64,000 bases of DNA, from the NCBI GenBank assembly GCA_020723305.1, contig DYJC01000006.1:248001-312000 (forward strand). Reading direction: 5' to 3'. Source of the DNA: Desulfosudis oleivorans (lineage in GTDB: Bacteria > Desulfobacterota > Desulfobacteria > Desulfobacterales > SURF-7). A program made the position numbers and the translations under genes. Positions 38,179 to 47,114 of the stretch are shown here, one piece after another. Position 1 is the first letter of the stretch, and each line of letters opens with the position of its first letter. The notes beneath the pieces were generated by a model. That model made no database searches. It was not told the origin of the DNA and saw nothing but the letters and a program-made list of their open reading frames with translations.

Positions 38179-39243
38179 TTGAAAAAAAAAATGATCTTCT
38201 CTCTGATTGCAGGGATCGTTATTTCGGTAATCGCCTTATATTTTGCATTTAAAAATGTTCCGTTTTCCGAACTGATCAGGTATTTCCAATCCATTGATTA
38301 CTTCTGGGTCTTGATTTCTCTTTTATTTGTCGTTTTCAGCTTTTTTTTAAGAGTCCTAAGATGGCAGGTAATCCTTCGAACTTCTTCAAAGGTAAGCTTC
38401 TGGAGAGTCTATCATCCGATGATGGTCGGGTTTATGCTGAACTGCGTATTGCCGGCCAGAATCGGTGAACTGGCCCGGCCGGCGATCCTCCAGCAAAAAG
38501 AGAAAATCCCATTTATCACCGGGCTGGCAACTGTTGCCACCGAACGGCTGTTTGATCTTCTTTTTCTGGTTCTTCTTTTCGCTGTCGTCCTGTCGTTCGT
38601 TGACATTGACCCGGATATCAAGATGACTTTCGGATCTTATACGTTAAACCGCAGCACGCTCATGACCATTGCCGGCGGCATGGTGAAGCTCAGCCTGATT
38701 CTGATCACCGGAATTGCCCTGATATCCATTGACCGCATCCGGAAACTGGCCAGATGGATAATCATGAAAATACCAAGTATTTTTTCATTTGCAGGGTCAA
38801 AATTGCAAGAAGCGATTGGCCGATATTTCTGTCTGCCTCTGGTAAGCATCATTGAAAATATTGCAGCGGGTTTTGGTCTGGTAAAAAATTTAAAAAATCT
38901 GTCCCTGTGCGTGTTATTTTCATTGACCATATGGTTGATACAAGCTTTATCTTATTATATAATGACCCTGGGTTGTCCGGGAGTCAACGTGTCTTTTTTT
39001 GAAGCTACCGCGGTTCTGATTATCATCTGTTTCTTCATCGCGCTTCCATCGGTTCCCGGATTCTGGGGATTATGGGAAGCCGGAGGGGTATTTGCTTTAT
39101 CCCTTTTTGCAATTGGATCCAAAGAAGCATCCGGATTTGCGCTGGTCAGTCACGCGATTCAAATGTTTCCCGTCATCATTGCCGGATTTATTTCCGCAAT
39201 TGTTTATGGTGTCAATATCAGACAAATTAAATACAATTCATAG
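38179..39243 (+). CDS. LPG-synthase-like integral membrane protein (UPF0104 family)
   Basis: 354 residues with about eight hydrophobic helices and family motifs FFLRVLRWQVIL near residue 55 and MLNCVLPARIGELARP near 90, followed by TVATERLFDLLFLV. These match the lysylphosphatidylglycerol synthase transmembrane / AglD-type family, where members act as flippases or lipid-modifying partners; the catalytic MprF domain is absent. A TTG start at 38179 fits GAGGA six bases upstream better than the ATG at 38191. The gene ends 10 bp before def, so it is probably in one operon with def-fmt-rsmB. Substrate unknown. Confidence 0.85.
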   Translation: MKKKMIFSLIAGIVISVIALYFAFKNVPFSELIRYFQSIDYFWVLISLLFVVFSFFLRVLRWQVILRTSSKVSFWRVYHPMMVGFMLNCVLPARIGELARPAILQQKEKIPFITGLATVATERLFDLLFLVLLFAVVLSFVDIDPDIKMTFGSYTLNRSTLMTIAGGMVKLSLILITGIALISIDRIRKLARWIIMKIPSIFSFAGSKLQEAIGRYFCLPLVSIIENIAAGFGLVKNLKNLSLCVLFSLTIWLIQALSYYIMTLGCPGVNVSFFEATAVLIIICFFIALPSVPGFWGLWEAGGVFALSLFAIGSKEASGFALVSHAIQMFPVIIAGFISAIVYGVNIRQIKYNS

Positions 39244-39253
39244 AGAGAATCAC

Positions 39254-39766
39254 ATGGCCATACTGAAAATCATTGCCTATCCAGACCCATTCCTGAAAAA
39301 GAAAACCAAGCCGGTGGAAGAGATCAGTGATGATATCAAAAAACTGATCGAGGATATGGCGGATACAATGTATGAAGCCCCTGGTGTCGGACTGGCTGCG
39401 ATCCAGGTTGGAGAAGACAAAAGCATTATTGTTTTTGATCCGGAAGCGAATAAGGAAAACAGACATTACCAGGTTCTCATCAACCCTGAGATTGTTTCAA
39501 AAGAGGGTGAGTGCTTGTCTGAAAATGAAGGGTGCCTGAGTGTGCCGGAGTTCAGATCGGATGTAAAACGAGCTGAATTTGCAGTGGTTACCGGCCTGGA
39601 TATCCAGGGCAATCTTGTCAGGATTGAAGCCCAGGGGTTGCTCGCCGTCATCCTCCAGCATGAAATAGACCACCTGAACGGAATTCTTTTTATCGAACGG
39701 ATCAGTTCGCTGAAAAGAGGGATGTACAAAAGAAAAGTAAAAAAACAACTCAAGGAAAATGAATAA
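39254..39766 (+). CDS. def: peptide deformylase
   Basis: 170 residues from the ATG at 39254; an upstream frame extension overlaps the membrane protein gene and is not part of the enzyme. All three deformylase motifs are present: GVGLAAIQVG (about 46-55), EGCLSVPEF (about 93) and QHEIDHLNG (about 136), supplying the metal-binding Cys and two His plus the catalytic Glu. It removes the formyl group from nascent proteins. It overlaps fmt by 8 bp, the usual def-fmt pairing. Confidence 0.97.
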   Translation: MAILKIIAYPDPFLKKKTKPVEEISDDIKKLIEDMADTMYEAPGVGLAAIQVGEDKSIIVFDPEANKENRHYQVLINPEIVSKEGECLSENEGCLSVPEFRSDVKRAEFAVVTGLDIQGNLVRIEAQGLLAVILQHEIDHLNGILFIERISSLKRGMYKRKVKKQLKENE

Positions 39767-40700
39767 ATCACCTGGAATTATTTTCTTCGGAACACCCGAA
39801 TTCGCCGTACCTGCTCTCCACAGCCTCCACAGGAGCCGGTTCACAATCTCTCTGGTTGTGACGCAACCGGATCGACCCAAAGGAAGAGGCCAAAAATTAT
39901 TGCCTTCCCCGGTAAAGACTGCCGCTCTGCAACTGGGGTATGAAGTACTTCAGCCGGATTCAATCCGCTCGGATCATTTTTATCAGACGATTGTTTCATA
40001 TCAACCGGATTATCTGGTCGTTGTTGCGTTTGGTCAATTCATACCGGAAAAACTGCTCACGGTTCCGAAAAGATATCCAATCAATATCCATCCGTCTTTG
40101 CTGCCCAGATACCGGGGGCCTGCCCCGATCCAGTGGGCAGTGATCAAAGGGGATAAGGAAACCGGGGTAACGATCATGGTTCTGGATACAGGCATGGATT
40201 CGGGTGATATCCTGCTCGTGGAAAAAGAAAAAATTTTTCCGGATGACACATCCGCAACCCTGCATGACCGGCTTGCTGAAAAAGGAGCGAACCTGCTGGT
40301 AACCGCTCTGGAACAGATTGAAGCAAACAATCTGCAGCCAGTGCCTCAGGATCACAGCCAGGTTGTTATTGCGCCTTTGCTGAAAAAAGAGGATGGCCGG
40401 ATTGACTGGACTCAGGATGCGGAAAGGATCGAAGCCTTTATACGGGGCATGACACCATGGCCCGGCGCTTTTACGTTCTCAGGTGAAAAATGCCTGAAGC
40501 TGTTCAAGGCCAAAACCGCTTCCATAGATAAACCATCCCTGCCGGGAACCATTATCCAGGGATTTCAGGACGAACTTCGTGTTTCCACCGGAAAAGGAGC
40601 GCTCTCCATTCTGGAAATCCAGGGTTCATCCGGAAAACGTCTTCCTATCCGGGATTTTTTACGTGGAACCAGAATCACACCTGGAATGGTTTTCACCTAA
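39759..40700 (+). CDS. fmt: methionyl-tRNA formyltransferase
   Basis: 313 residues, standard length. The N-terminal formyltransferase fold has FFGTPEFAVPAL at the start, PDRPKGRGQKL, and the folate/active-site motif INIHPSLLPRYRGPAPIQWA (catalytic Asn-His, with Asp in MDSGDIL). The C-terminal OB-like domain (WTQDAERIEAFIRGMTPWPG) binds initiator tRNA. It formylates Met-tRNAfMet using 10-formyl-THF. Translation is coupled to def (ATG inside the def end) and it is followed 21 bp later by rsmB. Confidence 0.97.
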   Translation: MNKSPGIIFFGTPEFAVPALHSLHRSRFTISLVVTQPDRPKGRGQKLLPSPVKTAALQLGYEVLQPDSIRSDHFYQTIVSYQPDYLVVVAFGQFIPEKLLTVPKRYPINIHPSLLPRYRGPAPIQWAVIKGDKETGVTIMVLDTGMDSGDILLVEKEKIFPDDTSATLHDRLAEKGANLLVTALEQIEANNLQPVPQDHSQVVIAPLLKKEDGRIDWTQDAERIEAFIRGMTPWPGAFTFSGEKCLKLFKAKTASIDKPSLPGTIIQGFQDELRVSTGKGALSILEIQGSSGKRLPIRDFLRGTRITPGMVFT

Positions 40701-40721
40701 CCGCTCTGCCGAGGAATCCAG

Positions 40722-42083
40722 ATGCCGGACGCCCGTCAAACTGCATTACAGATTTTAAACACCCTGGATCAGAAAAAAGGAACGCTGGATCATGTCCTGG
40801 AAAATCTTCTGGACCAAAAAGAGAGTATTTCCAAAAAGGAGCGTTCCCTGACCCATTCACTGGTATTTGGTGTTACAAGATGGCGGAACAAACTGGACTG
40901 GATTATCAGCCATTACAGCAAAACCCCTCTCAGAAAAATGGACCCTGCTGTTTTAAACATTTTACGAATCGGCATTTTCCAGATCTTATATATGGACAGA
41001 ATCCCTGACTCCGCAGCTGTAAACACCTCTGTAGAGCTGGGAAAACTAAGCAACCCGCCATGGGTTACCAAGTTTATCAACGGATTGCTCCGGAATGTTG
41101 TAAGACATCAATCCGATATTCCCTTGCCATCCATGGAACCGGATTTTGCAAAGTTTCTTTCCATATCCTGCTCTTTTCCTTTATGGCTGGTGGAAAAATG
41201 GCTGGCTCGATATACCAGAGAAGAAACAGCCGCTATGTGTTCGGCTGCCAATGAGATTCCTCCCATCACCATCCGGACCAATACGCTGAAAATTACACGG
41301 GAAAAACTGGAGAAAGCCCTTGAACCCGATGTCAAAACCATTGAGCCGACACGCTGTTCTCCACTCGGGCTGCGGCTCACGGCTCCAAAAGCTCCGATAT
41401 CACAACTTGAATCGTTTCAGAACGGCTGGTTTCAGGTACAGGATGAGGCAGCACAGATCGTGTCCATGCTGATCGCTCCGGAACCTGGGCAAAAAATTCT
41501 GGATGCATGTGCTGGTCTCGGCGGGAAAACAGCTCATCTTGCACAAATGATGAACAACCAGGGTCAGATCATCACTCTTGACAACAACAGGCAAAAACTT
41601 CAAAAGTTAAAGCATGAGATGAACCGTCTGGGTGTTCATATTGTTAAGACCTGTGTGTTTGATTTACATCATCGCCCAGAAAACCTTCTATCCGGGCAAT
41701 TTGATCATGTTCTGCTGGATGCCCCCTGCTCCGGCCTGGGAGTGATCCGCAGGAATCCGGATATAAAATGGAAGGAATCCAAAAAGGATCTTGAAGGTTA
41801 CCGGCAAAGGCAGATCCTGTTTCTGTCAAACCTTGTGGATCTTCTGAAACCAGGAGGAAGATTGACGTTTGCTGTGTGCAGTACTGAAATTGAAGAAACC
41901 GATCAGGTTGTCGAAAGCTTTTTAAACCATCACCCGGATTTTCAACTGGAAGACCGGCAGGAAGAATTACCCTGCACAATGACTCCGGTAATCTATCATG
42001 ACAGCCGGCTGACCACCTGTCCCCATCGTGATTCCATGGATGGTTTTTTTTCGGTCTGTTTTCGAAAGTCAGGTAAACTGTGA
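40722..42083 (+). CDS. rsmB: 16S rRNA (cytosine-967-C5) methyltransferase
   Basis: 453 residues. An N-terminal NusB-like RNA-binding domain (RQTALQILNTLDQKKGTLDH, then RIGIFQILYMDRIPDSAAVN) precedes a Rossmann SAM-methyltransferase domain with the SAM loop DACAGLGGKTAHLA (about 258), motif IV DAPCSGLGVIRRNP (Cys of the PC pair) and motif VI AVCSTEIEETDQVV, carrying the second, catalytic-type Cys. It methylates C967 of 16S rRNA. The stop overlaps the GTG of the next gene (GTGA). Confidence 0.95.
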   Translation: MPDARQTALQILNTLDQKKGTLDHVLENLLDQKESISKKERSLTHSLVFGVTRWRNKLDWIISHYSKTPLRKMDPAVLNILRIGIFQILYMDRIPDSAAVNTSVELGKLSNPPWVTKFINGLLRNVVRHQSDIPLPSMEPDFAKFLSISCSFPLWLVEKWLARYTREETAAMCSAANEIPPITIRTNTLKITREKLEKALEPDVKTIEPTRCSPLGLRLTAPKAPISQLESFQNGWFQVQDEAAQIVSMLIAPEPGQKILDACAGLGGKTAHLAQMMNNQGQIITLDNNRQKLQKLKHEMNRLGVHIVKTCVFDLHHRPENLLSGQFDHVLLDAPCSGLGVIRRNPDIKWKESKKDLEGYRQRQILFLSNLVDLLKPGGRLTFAVCSTEIEETDQVVESFLNHHPDFQLEDRQEELPCTMTPVIYHDSRLTTCPHRDSMDGFFSVCFRKSGKL

Positions 42084-43051
42084 TTGCCAAAATTGTAAAA
42101 ATACTCTTGTTCGCACTGCTTTTTCTCTTATCCGCAGGAATCAGCGCTTATATGGCACTCACTTTTATTATCAAAAGTGGAGACACGGTGATCGTTCCGG
42201 ATCTTACAGGCAAAGATCTTGTTTATTCCCTTGAAATTTTAACGGATCTTGGTTTAAACACCAAAGTCAGCGGATCTGAATACAATGAAATTATTCCCAA
42301 AAATCATATCATTTTTCAGGATCCTGAACCTGGATCGGAAATCAAAAAAGACCGTGATGTTAGAATCGCCATTTCAAAAGGCCCGCAAACCATTGTCATG
42401 CCAAACCTGGAAGGCCTCTCCATCCAGCAGGCCAGGATCATTGCTGAAGAGAATGGGCTCTGCCAGGGAAAGCTCTCTGTTGCTCACAGCAAAACATTTG
42501 AAAAAGATATGGTCATAGCACAGTCCCCCTTACCTGGTAAGGCGGTAACAAGAGACAGCTGCATAGATATCCTGTTAAGCAGCGGCATCCAGCCGGCACA
42601 ATATATGATGCCGGATGTAACCGGCATGACACTGGATGAAACCATCCGGATTCTCGAGTCTCTGAATTTGATTATCGGAGATATCCAGTCAACCTATGAT
42701 GCCGGCAAACCCATTAACCGGATTATTTCTCAGAATCCACTACCGGGTTATCTGGTGATTGAAAACAGTATCGCGAATCTGGTCATAAATCGCGAACCAG
42801 GATCAAAAAGCCGGACTTTGATCAATGAATCCGGTGGCGTTCATCTTTTCCGATTCAAGCTGGAAATCGGCCTGATGCGAAAACGCATTCAGATTGATGT
42901 AAACTGTTTTGGCCTAACCGTCGACCTGATTGATCATTATGCAAAGCCGGGTGAGGAAATATGGACCCTGATCCCCAGAAATCTGGATGCCACCCTTTTC
43001 CTGTATCAGGATAATGAGTTGATAAAAACAGAAGTATTTGATACCTGGTAG
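42080..43051 (+). CDS. membrane-anchored PASTA-domain protein
   Basis: 323 residues with a GTG start overlapping the rsmB stop. One N-terminal transmembrane helix (ILLFALLFLLSAGISAYMAL) is followed by three PASTA domains: VPDLTGKDLVYSLEIL, MPNLEGLSIQQARIIA and MPDVTGMTLDETIRIL, each ending in a Q-x-PxPG motif. The last 80 residues are a separate unrecognised domain. PASTA domains bind cell-wall muropeptides or serve as spacers. There is no kinase or transpeptidase domain, so it is not a PknB or PBP. The position between rsmB and rpe is common in deltaproteobacteria; its precise role is unknown. Confidence 0.85.
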   Translation: MIAKIVKILLFALLFLLSAGISAYMALTFIIKSGDTVIVPDLTGKDLVYSLEILTDLGLNTKVSGSEYNEIIPKNHIIFQDPEPGSEIKKDRDVRIAISKGPQTIVMPNLEGLSIQQARIIAEENGLCQGKLSVAHSKTFEKDMVIAQSPLPGKAVTRDSCIDILLSSGIQPAQYMMPDVTGMTLDETIRILESLNLIIGDIQSTYDAGKPINRIISQNPLPGYLVIENSIANLVINREPGSKSRTLINESGGVHLFRFKLEIGLMRKRIQIDVNCFGLTVDLIDHYAKPGEEIWTLIPRNLDATLFLYQDNELIKTEVFDTW

Positions 43052-43112
43052 AAAAAATGAAACCTGAACAACTTGAAAAGTTATTCATCGATTGCAAAAG
43101 GAACTGTCTTCA

Positions 43113-43817
43113 ATGAACAAAATCATAGCCCCATCCATCTTATCAGCGGATTTCACAAAACTGGGCGAGGAGTTGTCTGCTGTTGAAAAAGCAGGCGCAG
43201 ACTGGATTCATATTGATGTGATGGATGGTCATTTTGTACCTAACATAACCTATGGCCCCATTATTGTGGAAGCCGGCAAAAAAGCGACTTCACTTCCCCT
43301 GGATGTGCATCTGATGATTGAAAAACCGGATCTCATGATCCCGGAGTTCATCCGGGCCGGCGCAGACCTGATATCGGTTCATGTGGAAGCATGCACTCAT
43401 TTGAACCGGACCATCAACCTGATTAAAGAAAGCAATGTCCGGGCGGGTGTTGCCCTCAATCCAGCGACTCCTTTGTCGACCGTTGAATGGATACTCCCGG
43501 ATCTGGATTTTATTCTGATCATGAGTGTGAATCCCGGTTTCGGAGGCCAGAAATTCATTCAAAATGCATTGGAAAAGATTGCGACCCTCAAAAAGATGAT
43601 CGAAACAAAAGGTCTGAAGACCCTGATCCAGATCGATGGCGGCGTCAATTCAAGTACCATAGCTGAAATCGCCTATGCTGGAACAGACTCTTTTGTGGCT
43701 GGTTCTGCAATCTTCGGCAGCAAAAACTATCTGGAAACAATCCAGGACTTTCATAAAAAAATTGAGATCGCACATAAGAAAAGAAGAACGGAAGAAAGCT
43801 TCCACCAGCGACCGTAA
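43113..43817 (+). CDS. rpe: ribulose-phosphate 3-epimerase
   Basis: 234 residues from the ATG at 43113 (AAAGGA upstream); a TTG at 43092 would add seven residues without support. The TIM-barrel motifs are typical: IAPSILSADFTKLGEEL (Ser/Leu strand), HIDVMDGHFVPNITYGP (metal-binding His-Asp, catalytic Asp), DVHLMIEKP, SVNPGFGGQKFI and QIDGGVNSSTI. It interconverts ribulose-5-P and xylulose-5-P in the pentose phosphate pathway. The gene is in the core plus-strand run, followed 21 bp later by aroQ. Confidence 0.97.
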   Translation: MNKIIAPSILSADFTKLGEELSAVEKAGADWIHIDVMDGHFVPNITYGPIIVEAGKKATSLPLDVHLMIEKPDLMIPEFIRAGADLISVHVEACTHLNRTINLIKESNVRAGVALNPATPLSTVEWILPDLDFILIMSVNPGFGGQKFIQNALEKIATLKKMIETKGLKTLIQIDGGVNSSTIAEIAYAGTDSFVAGSAIFGSKNYLETIQDFHKKIEIAHKKRRTEESFHQRP

Positions 43818-43838
43818 TTAATAAAGAAGGAGTTCAAA

Positions 43839-44294
43839 ATGGGGAAAAGCAACCGCCACAACATACTGGTTATCCATGGCCCGAACCTGAACATGCTGGG
43901 TAAAAGAGAACCTGAAGTTTATGGCAATAACACCCTGGAAAATATCAATAATGAAATCGCATCAAAAGGGTCGGAACTGGGCCTTGAAGTTGAAAGCTTT
44001 CAGTCCAATCATGAAGGAGCGATTGTGGAAAAGCTCCAAAATGCAATGGGAAAAATCAGCGGCCTGATCATTAATCCGGCAGCCTTTACCCACACAAGCA
44101 TTGCAATCCGCGATGCAATTTTGCTGCTGAATATTCCGATCATCGAAGTTCATCTGTCCAATATCTATAAACGGGAATCATTCCGGCATAAATCAATGCT
44201 TGCTGATGTTGTCACCGGACAGATTGCAGGTCTGGGAGCTATCGGCTACATGCTGGCCCTTGAGGCAATCTCCAGCATGGTCCCAAAAAAATAA
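43839..44294 (+). CDS. aroQ: type II 3-dehydroquinate dehydratase
   Basis: 151 residues, the normal size for the dodecameric type II enzyme. It shows VIHGPNLNMLGKREPEVYG (active-site Asn, Arg and Tyr region), FQSNHEGAIVEKL, INPAAFTHTSIAIRDAI (catalytic loop Asn) and IEVHLSNIYKRESFRHKS with the catalytic His. It forms 3-dehydroshikimate in the shikimate pathway. AAGGAG lies eight bases upstream of the ATG. It is the last gene of the plus-strand cluster, followed by a 9-bp tandem repeat. Confidence 0.97.
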   Translation: MGKSNRHNILVIHGPNLNMLGKREPEVYGNNTLENINNEIASKGSELGLEVESFQSNHEGAIVEKLQNAMGKISGLIINPAAFTHTSIAIRDAILLLNIPIIEVHLSNIYKRESFRHKSMLADVVTGQIAGLGAIGYMLALEAISSMVPKK

Positions 44295-44367
44295 CCAGCC
44301 AACGGGCTAACCGGCTAACCGGCTAACCGGCCAACCGGCCAACGGGCAAACGGGCAAACGGGCAAAC
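44295..44367. repeat. 9-bp tandem repeat between convergent genes
   Basis: About eight imperfect copies of a 9-nt unit, drifting from CCGGCTAAC to CCGGCCAAC to CGGGCAAAC across the array. It fills the whole gap between the aroQ stop and the stop of the convergent metallohydrolase. The gradient of variants suggests slippage growth. Confidence 0.9.
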
Positions 44368-45111
44368 CTATATCGTATCTACACAGGCAAACCCCGGTTC
44401 ATGAAGCGGCAGGAGAATATCCGCCATTTCTTTTATTTTCAACATGATATCATAAGACTCATAAACATTTACATGAGTCCCCGGCGGAATCACATCCATC
44501 TCCATGGCCCGGATTTCGGGTGGCGGATAAAAATTTTCCTTGATCACACAAAACCCGGTAATGGCAGCCCTGCCCTTTTCCGTATCCACCAGAACCGTCA
44601 TTCCCCCACGGGTATGAACCGGCGTATGCATGACTCGGATTCCGGGCACGATCTCCCTCTCTTCCGTGACCACCTGTATCTGGCCGTTTTCTTCCACATC
44701 CTCAATATAATCTGCCAGATATCGATAATCCAGGGGATGGGGATTGTGGATCGCCTCCAGTTCCTTTTCATGAACATATATGGCGGCATTCGGGCATTTA
44801 TAATCGTTCTCACAATGGTCATTGTGAAGATGGGTGTGAATGATGATATCGATATCTTCCGGTTTCAGATTCCACTTTTCAAGCCCCTGCTCAAAGGTAT
44901 AAATTCTGCCGCCTAAGGTTTGTTCCCGATCCTGTGAGCGTATCGGACTCATCTCACCGGTATCCACAAGGATCTTCTGATCCCCTCCCTCAAGATACCA
45001 GCAGTAAATGGGAATCACATAGGTTTCTCCATTACCGTACTGATAGGTCATCATGCTCTTGTCAAAAACCTTGGACCCCATAACAATGGGATGAATCTGA
45101 AAAGTGATCAT
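44368..45111 (-). CDS. MBL-fold hydrolase, N-acyl-homoserine-lactonase-like
   Basis: 247 residues from the ATG at 45111 (AAAGGAATTGAG upstream); the longer frame overlaps the next gene. It has the metallo-beta-lactamase motif IIHTHLHNDHCEND (HxHxDH), with further metal ligands in MHTPVHTRGGMTVLVDT and, near the C-terminus, LPLHEPGF. Overall it resembles AttM/AiiA-type lactonases, which open acyl-homoserine lactone rings. MBL folds are versatile, so the substrate remains a guess. The neighbouring 132-residue secreted protein starts 2 bp away on the same strand and may be co-transcribed. Confidence 0.8.
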   Translation of the reverse strand: MITFQIHPIVMGSKVFDKSMMTYQYGNGETYVIPIYCWYLEGGDQKILVDTGEMSPIRSQDREQTLGGRIYTFEQGLEKWNLKPEDIDIIIHTHLHNDHCENDYKCPNAAIYVHEKELEAIHNPHPLDYRYLADYIEDVEENGQIQVVTEEREIVPGIRVMHTPVHTRGGMTVLVDTEKGRAAITGFCVIKENFYPPPEIRAMEMDVIPPGTHVNVYESYDIMLKIKEMADILLPLHEPGFACVDTI

Positions 45112-45112
45112 C

Positions 45113-45511
45113 TCAATTCCTTTTTTGATAAATGCACTCTCCCTGACTGAATTTTTCAGCAATCTCTTTCCGTGAATGGATGTAGCGGTTTCCATCTGTC
45201 TTGGCAGACCAGCCCCATGTTTTTCCCATAACGAAATGAACAACCGGAAGCGCCGGCGCCGGGATCTCCACCAGATCCTCTATGCTCGAGACCACCTGAG
45301 AAGATTTTCCTTCCAGACGATACAGCTCCGAAACCACCCAGAGTTCCTCTTTGACACGATGTACTTCCAGTATCCGAACCCGCCATCCTGAATCCGGAAC
45401 ATTGACGGTAACGGAAATTTTCTGCACAGGATACCGGGAAGCTGAATTTCCCTGCATTCCCATACAGGACATGGCACTGAACAACATCATAACAAGCCAG
45501 ACTTTTTTCAT
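45113..45511 (-). CDS. small exported protein of unknown function
   Basis: 132 residues, ATCAAAAAGGAACGACT-ATG start. The N-terminus (KKVWLVMMLFSAMSCMG) looks like a signal peptide, with Cys16 possibly lipidated. The rest is beta-rich (VTVNVPDSGWRVRILEVHRV, ELWVVSELYRLEG), ending in a Lys/Glu-rich tail. I recognise no family. It lies just upstream of the lactonase-like gene on the same strand. Confidence 0.65.
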   Translation of the reverse strand: MKKVWLVMMLFSAMSCMGMQGNSASRYPVQKISVTVNVPDSGWRVRILEVHRVKEELWVVSELYRLEGKSSQVVSSIEDLVEIPAPALPVVHFVMGKTWGWSAKTDGNRYIHSRKEIAEKFSQGECIYQKRN

Positions 45512-45603
45512 AGTCGTTCCTTTTTGATAAAAAAAATATTTTTTATAAATGCTCTTGATCCATCCATACCATTTTTCTTTTTCTTTTGCGAGAGGGTATC
45601 ACA

Positions 45604-46887
45604 TCATGAAAGAACCGTATGGATCGCTGCAATCAGCTGTCCCAGCTCATTTTCCGTGATGATATAGGGAGGCATGAGATAAATCAGTTTCCCGAAAGGG
45701 CGTATCCATACGCCCTGTTCCACAAATCTTTTCTGAATATCCGCCATGTTGACCGGTTTTTCCATTTCCACGACCCCGATGGCACCCAGAACGCGGACAT
45801 CCGCCACGCCCTTGATTTTCCGGCAGGGAGCCAGCCCTTCTGCAAGCTGAACCTCCATTTCCTTTATCTTTTTTTTCCAGGGAAATGATAACAGCAGCCG
45901 GATGCCGGCAGATGCGACCGAACAGGCAAGCGGATTGCCCATAAAAGTCGGACCATGCATAAACTGCCCTCCTCCCCAGGATGAAATCCCTTCACTGACT
46001 TTTTCCGTAGTCAGTGTTGCAGCAAGTGTCATATATCCTCCGGTCAATGCCTTGCCCAGACACATGATATCCGGTTCAATGCCTGCATGCTCACAGGCGA
46101 ACAGTTTTCCGGTTCGCCCGAATCCGGTTGCAATCTCATCCAGTATCAATAGCATGTTGTATTCGTCGCAGAGTTCTCTCACTTTTTTCAGATACTCCGG
46201 TGAATAAAACCGCATTCCTCCGGCTCCCTGGACTATCGGTTCCAGAATGACGGCGGCTGTTGTCTCATGGTGAGCATGCACAAGACCTTCTAAACTCCGG
46301 ATATCTGATTCATCCCACGGTTCACCAAACCTGGATTCCGGGGCATCGGCAAAAAACTGTTCGCTCAGTACGCCTTTGAACATTCCATGCATACCATTGA
46401 TTGGATCACATACGGACATGGCCATGAATGTGTCTCCATGATATCCGGACCGGATCGTCAGGAGTTTGTTTTTTTGAGGAAACCCTGTGGAAAAACAATA
46501 CTGGATTGCCATCTTGATGGCTACCTCCACAGATATCGAACCGGAATCACATAAGAAAACCTTCTGCAAACCCGGCGGAGTCAATTCGATGAGGAGCTTG
46601 ACAAGGTCGATTGCCGGTCTGTGGGTGATTCCGCCAAACATGACATGAGACATCTCTTTCATCTGTTTCTCTATCGCTTTATTCAGAACCGGATGATTGT
46701 ATCCATGAATCGCCGCCCACCAGGAAGACATTCCGTCAATCAACTCTTTACCATTTTCCATAATAAGCCGGACACCTCTTGCCGATGCAATGGGATAAAC
46801 CGGAAGAGGGTTGGTCATGGATGTGTAGGGGTGCCAGATATGTTCTCTGTCAAAGGCAAGAATATCATTGATATTGGAATGATCCAT
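45604..46887 (-). CDS. bioA: adenosylmethionine-8-amino-7-oxononanoate aminotransferase
   Basis: 427 residues; CACCAGGAGAACAAAA precedes the ATG. Class III aminotransferase features: [20 protein letters not shown] at the start (the BioA HxWHPxT motif), [29 protein letters not shown] and the PLP-lysine motif [11 protein letters not shown]. It converts KAPA to DAPA using SAM as amino donor. It is the last biotin gene; a 110-bp palindromic repeat separates it from bioD, whereas the other genes of the run touch or overlap. Confidence 0.96.
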   Translation of the reverse strand: MDHSNINDILAFDREHIWHPYTSMTNPLPVYPIASARGVRLIMENGKELIDGMSSWWAAIHGYNHPVLNKAIEKQMKEMSHVMFGGITHRPAIDLVKLLIELTPPGLQKVFLCDSGSISVEVAIKMAIQYCFSTGFPQKNKLLTIRSGYHGDTFMAMSVCDPINGMHGMFKGVLSEQFFADAPESRFGEPWDESDIRSLEGLVHAHHETTAAVILEPIVQGAGGMRFYSPEYLKKVRELCDEYNMLLILDEIATGFGRTGKLFACEHAGIEPDIMCLGKALTGGYMTLAATLTTEKVSEGISSWGGGQFMHGPTFMGNPLACSVASAGIRLLLSFPWKKKIKEMEVQLAEGLAPCRKIKGVADVRVLGAIGVVEMEKPVNMADIQKRFVEQGVWIRPFGKLIYLMPPYIITENELGQLIAAIHTVLS

Positions 46888-46965
46888 TTTTGTTCTCCTG
46901 GTGACGGTTCACAGTTAACGGTTTACGGTTTACCAGGATAAACGCTTTGGGGGTTTCCTCTCTAC

Positions 46966-47075
46966 TATTCCCCCCTTGAGGGGGGGTTGGGGGGTGTCGT
47001 ATTTATAACAAAAATAACATAAAGGAGTTAAGCCGTATCACACCCCCCTTTATCCCCCCTCAAGGGGGGAATTAT
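46966..47075. repeat. MITE-like C-rich palindromic repeat, family 1 (copy 2), inside the biotin operon
   Basis: Left arm ATTCCCCCCTTGAGGGGGG, then TTGGGGGGTGT; right arm CACACCCCCCTTTATC, then CCCCCTCAAGGGGGGAATTA: near-perfect terminal inverted repeats around a 40-bp AT-rich centre. The same arrangement occurs at 19900-20009 and 58857-58970. It lies between bioD and bioA and would form a strong hairpin in the operon mRNA. Confidence 0.8.
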
Positions 47076-47114
47076 TAAAATTCCAAATGCGTCTACCCAT
47101 ATGGTTGACGTTTA

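Noticed and set aside
43057..43116. 20-codon ORF (MKPEQLEKLFIDCKRNCLQ) overlapping the rpe start by ATGA
   Set aside because: Too short, no ribosome site and no known leader function; could be a translational-coupling peptide but not supportable.
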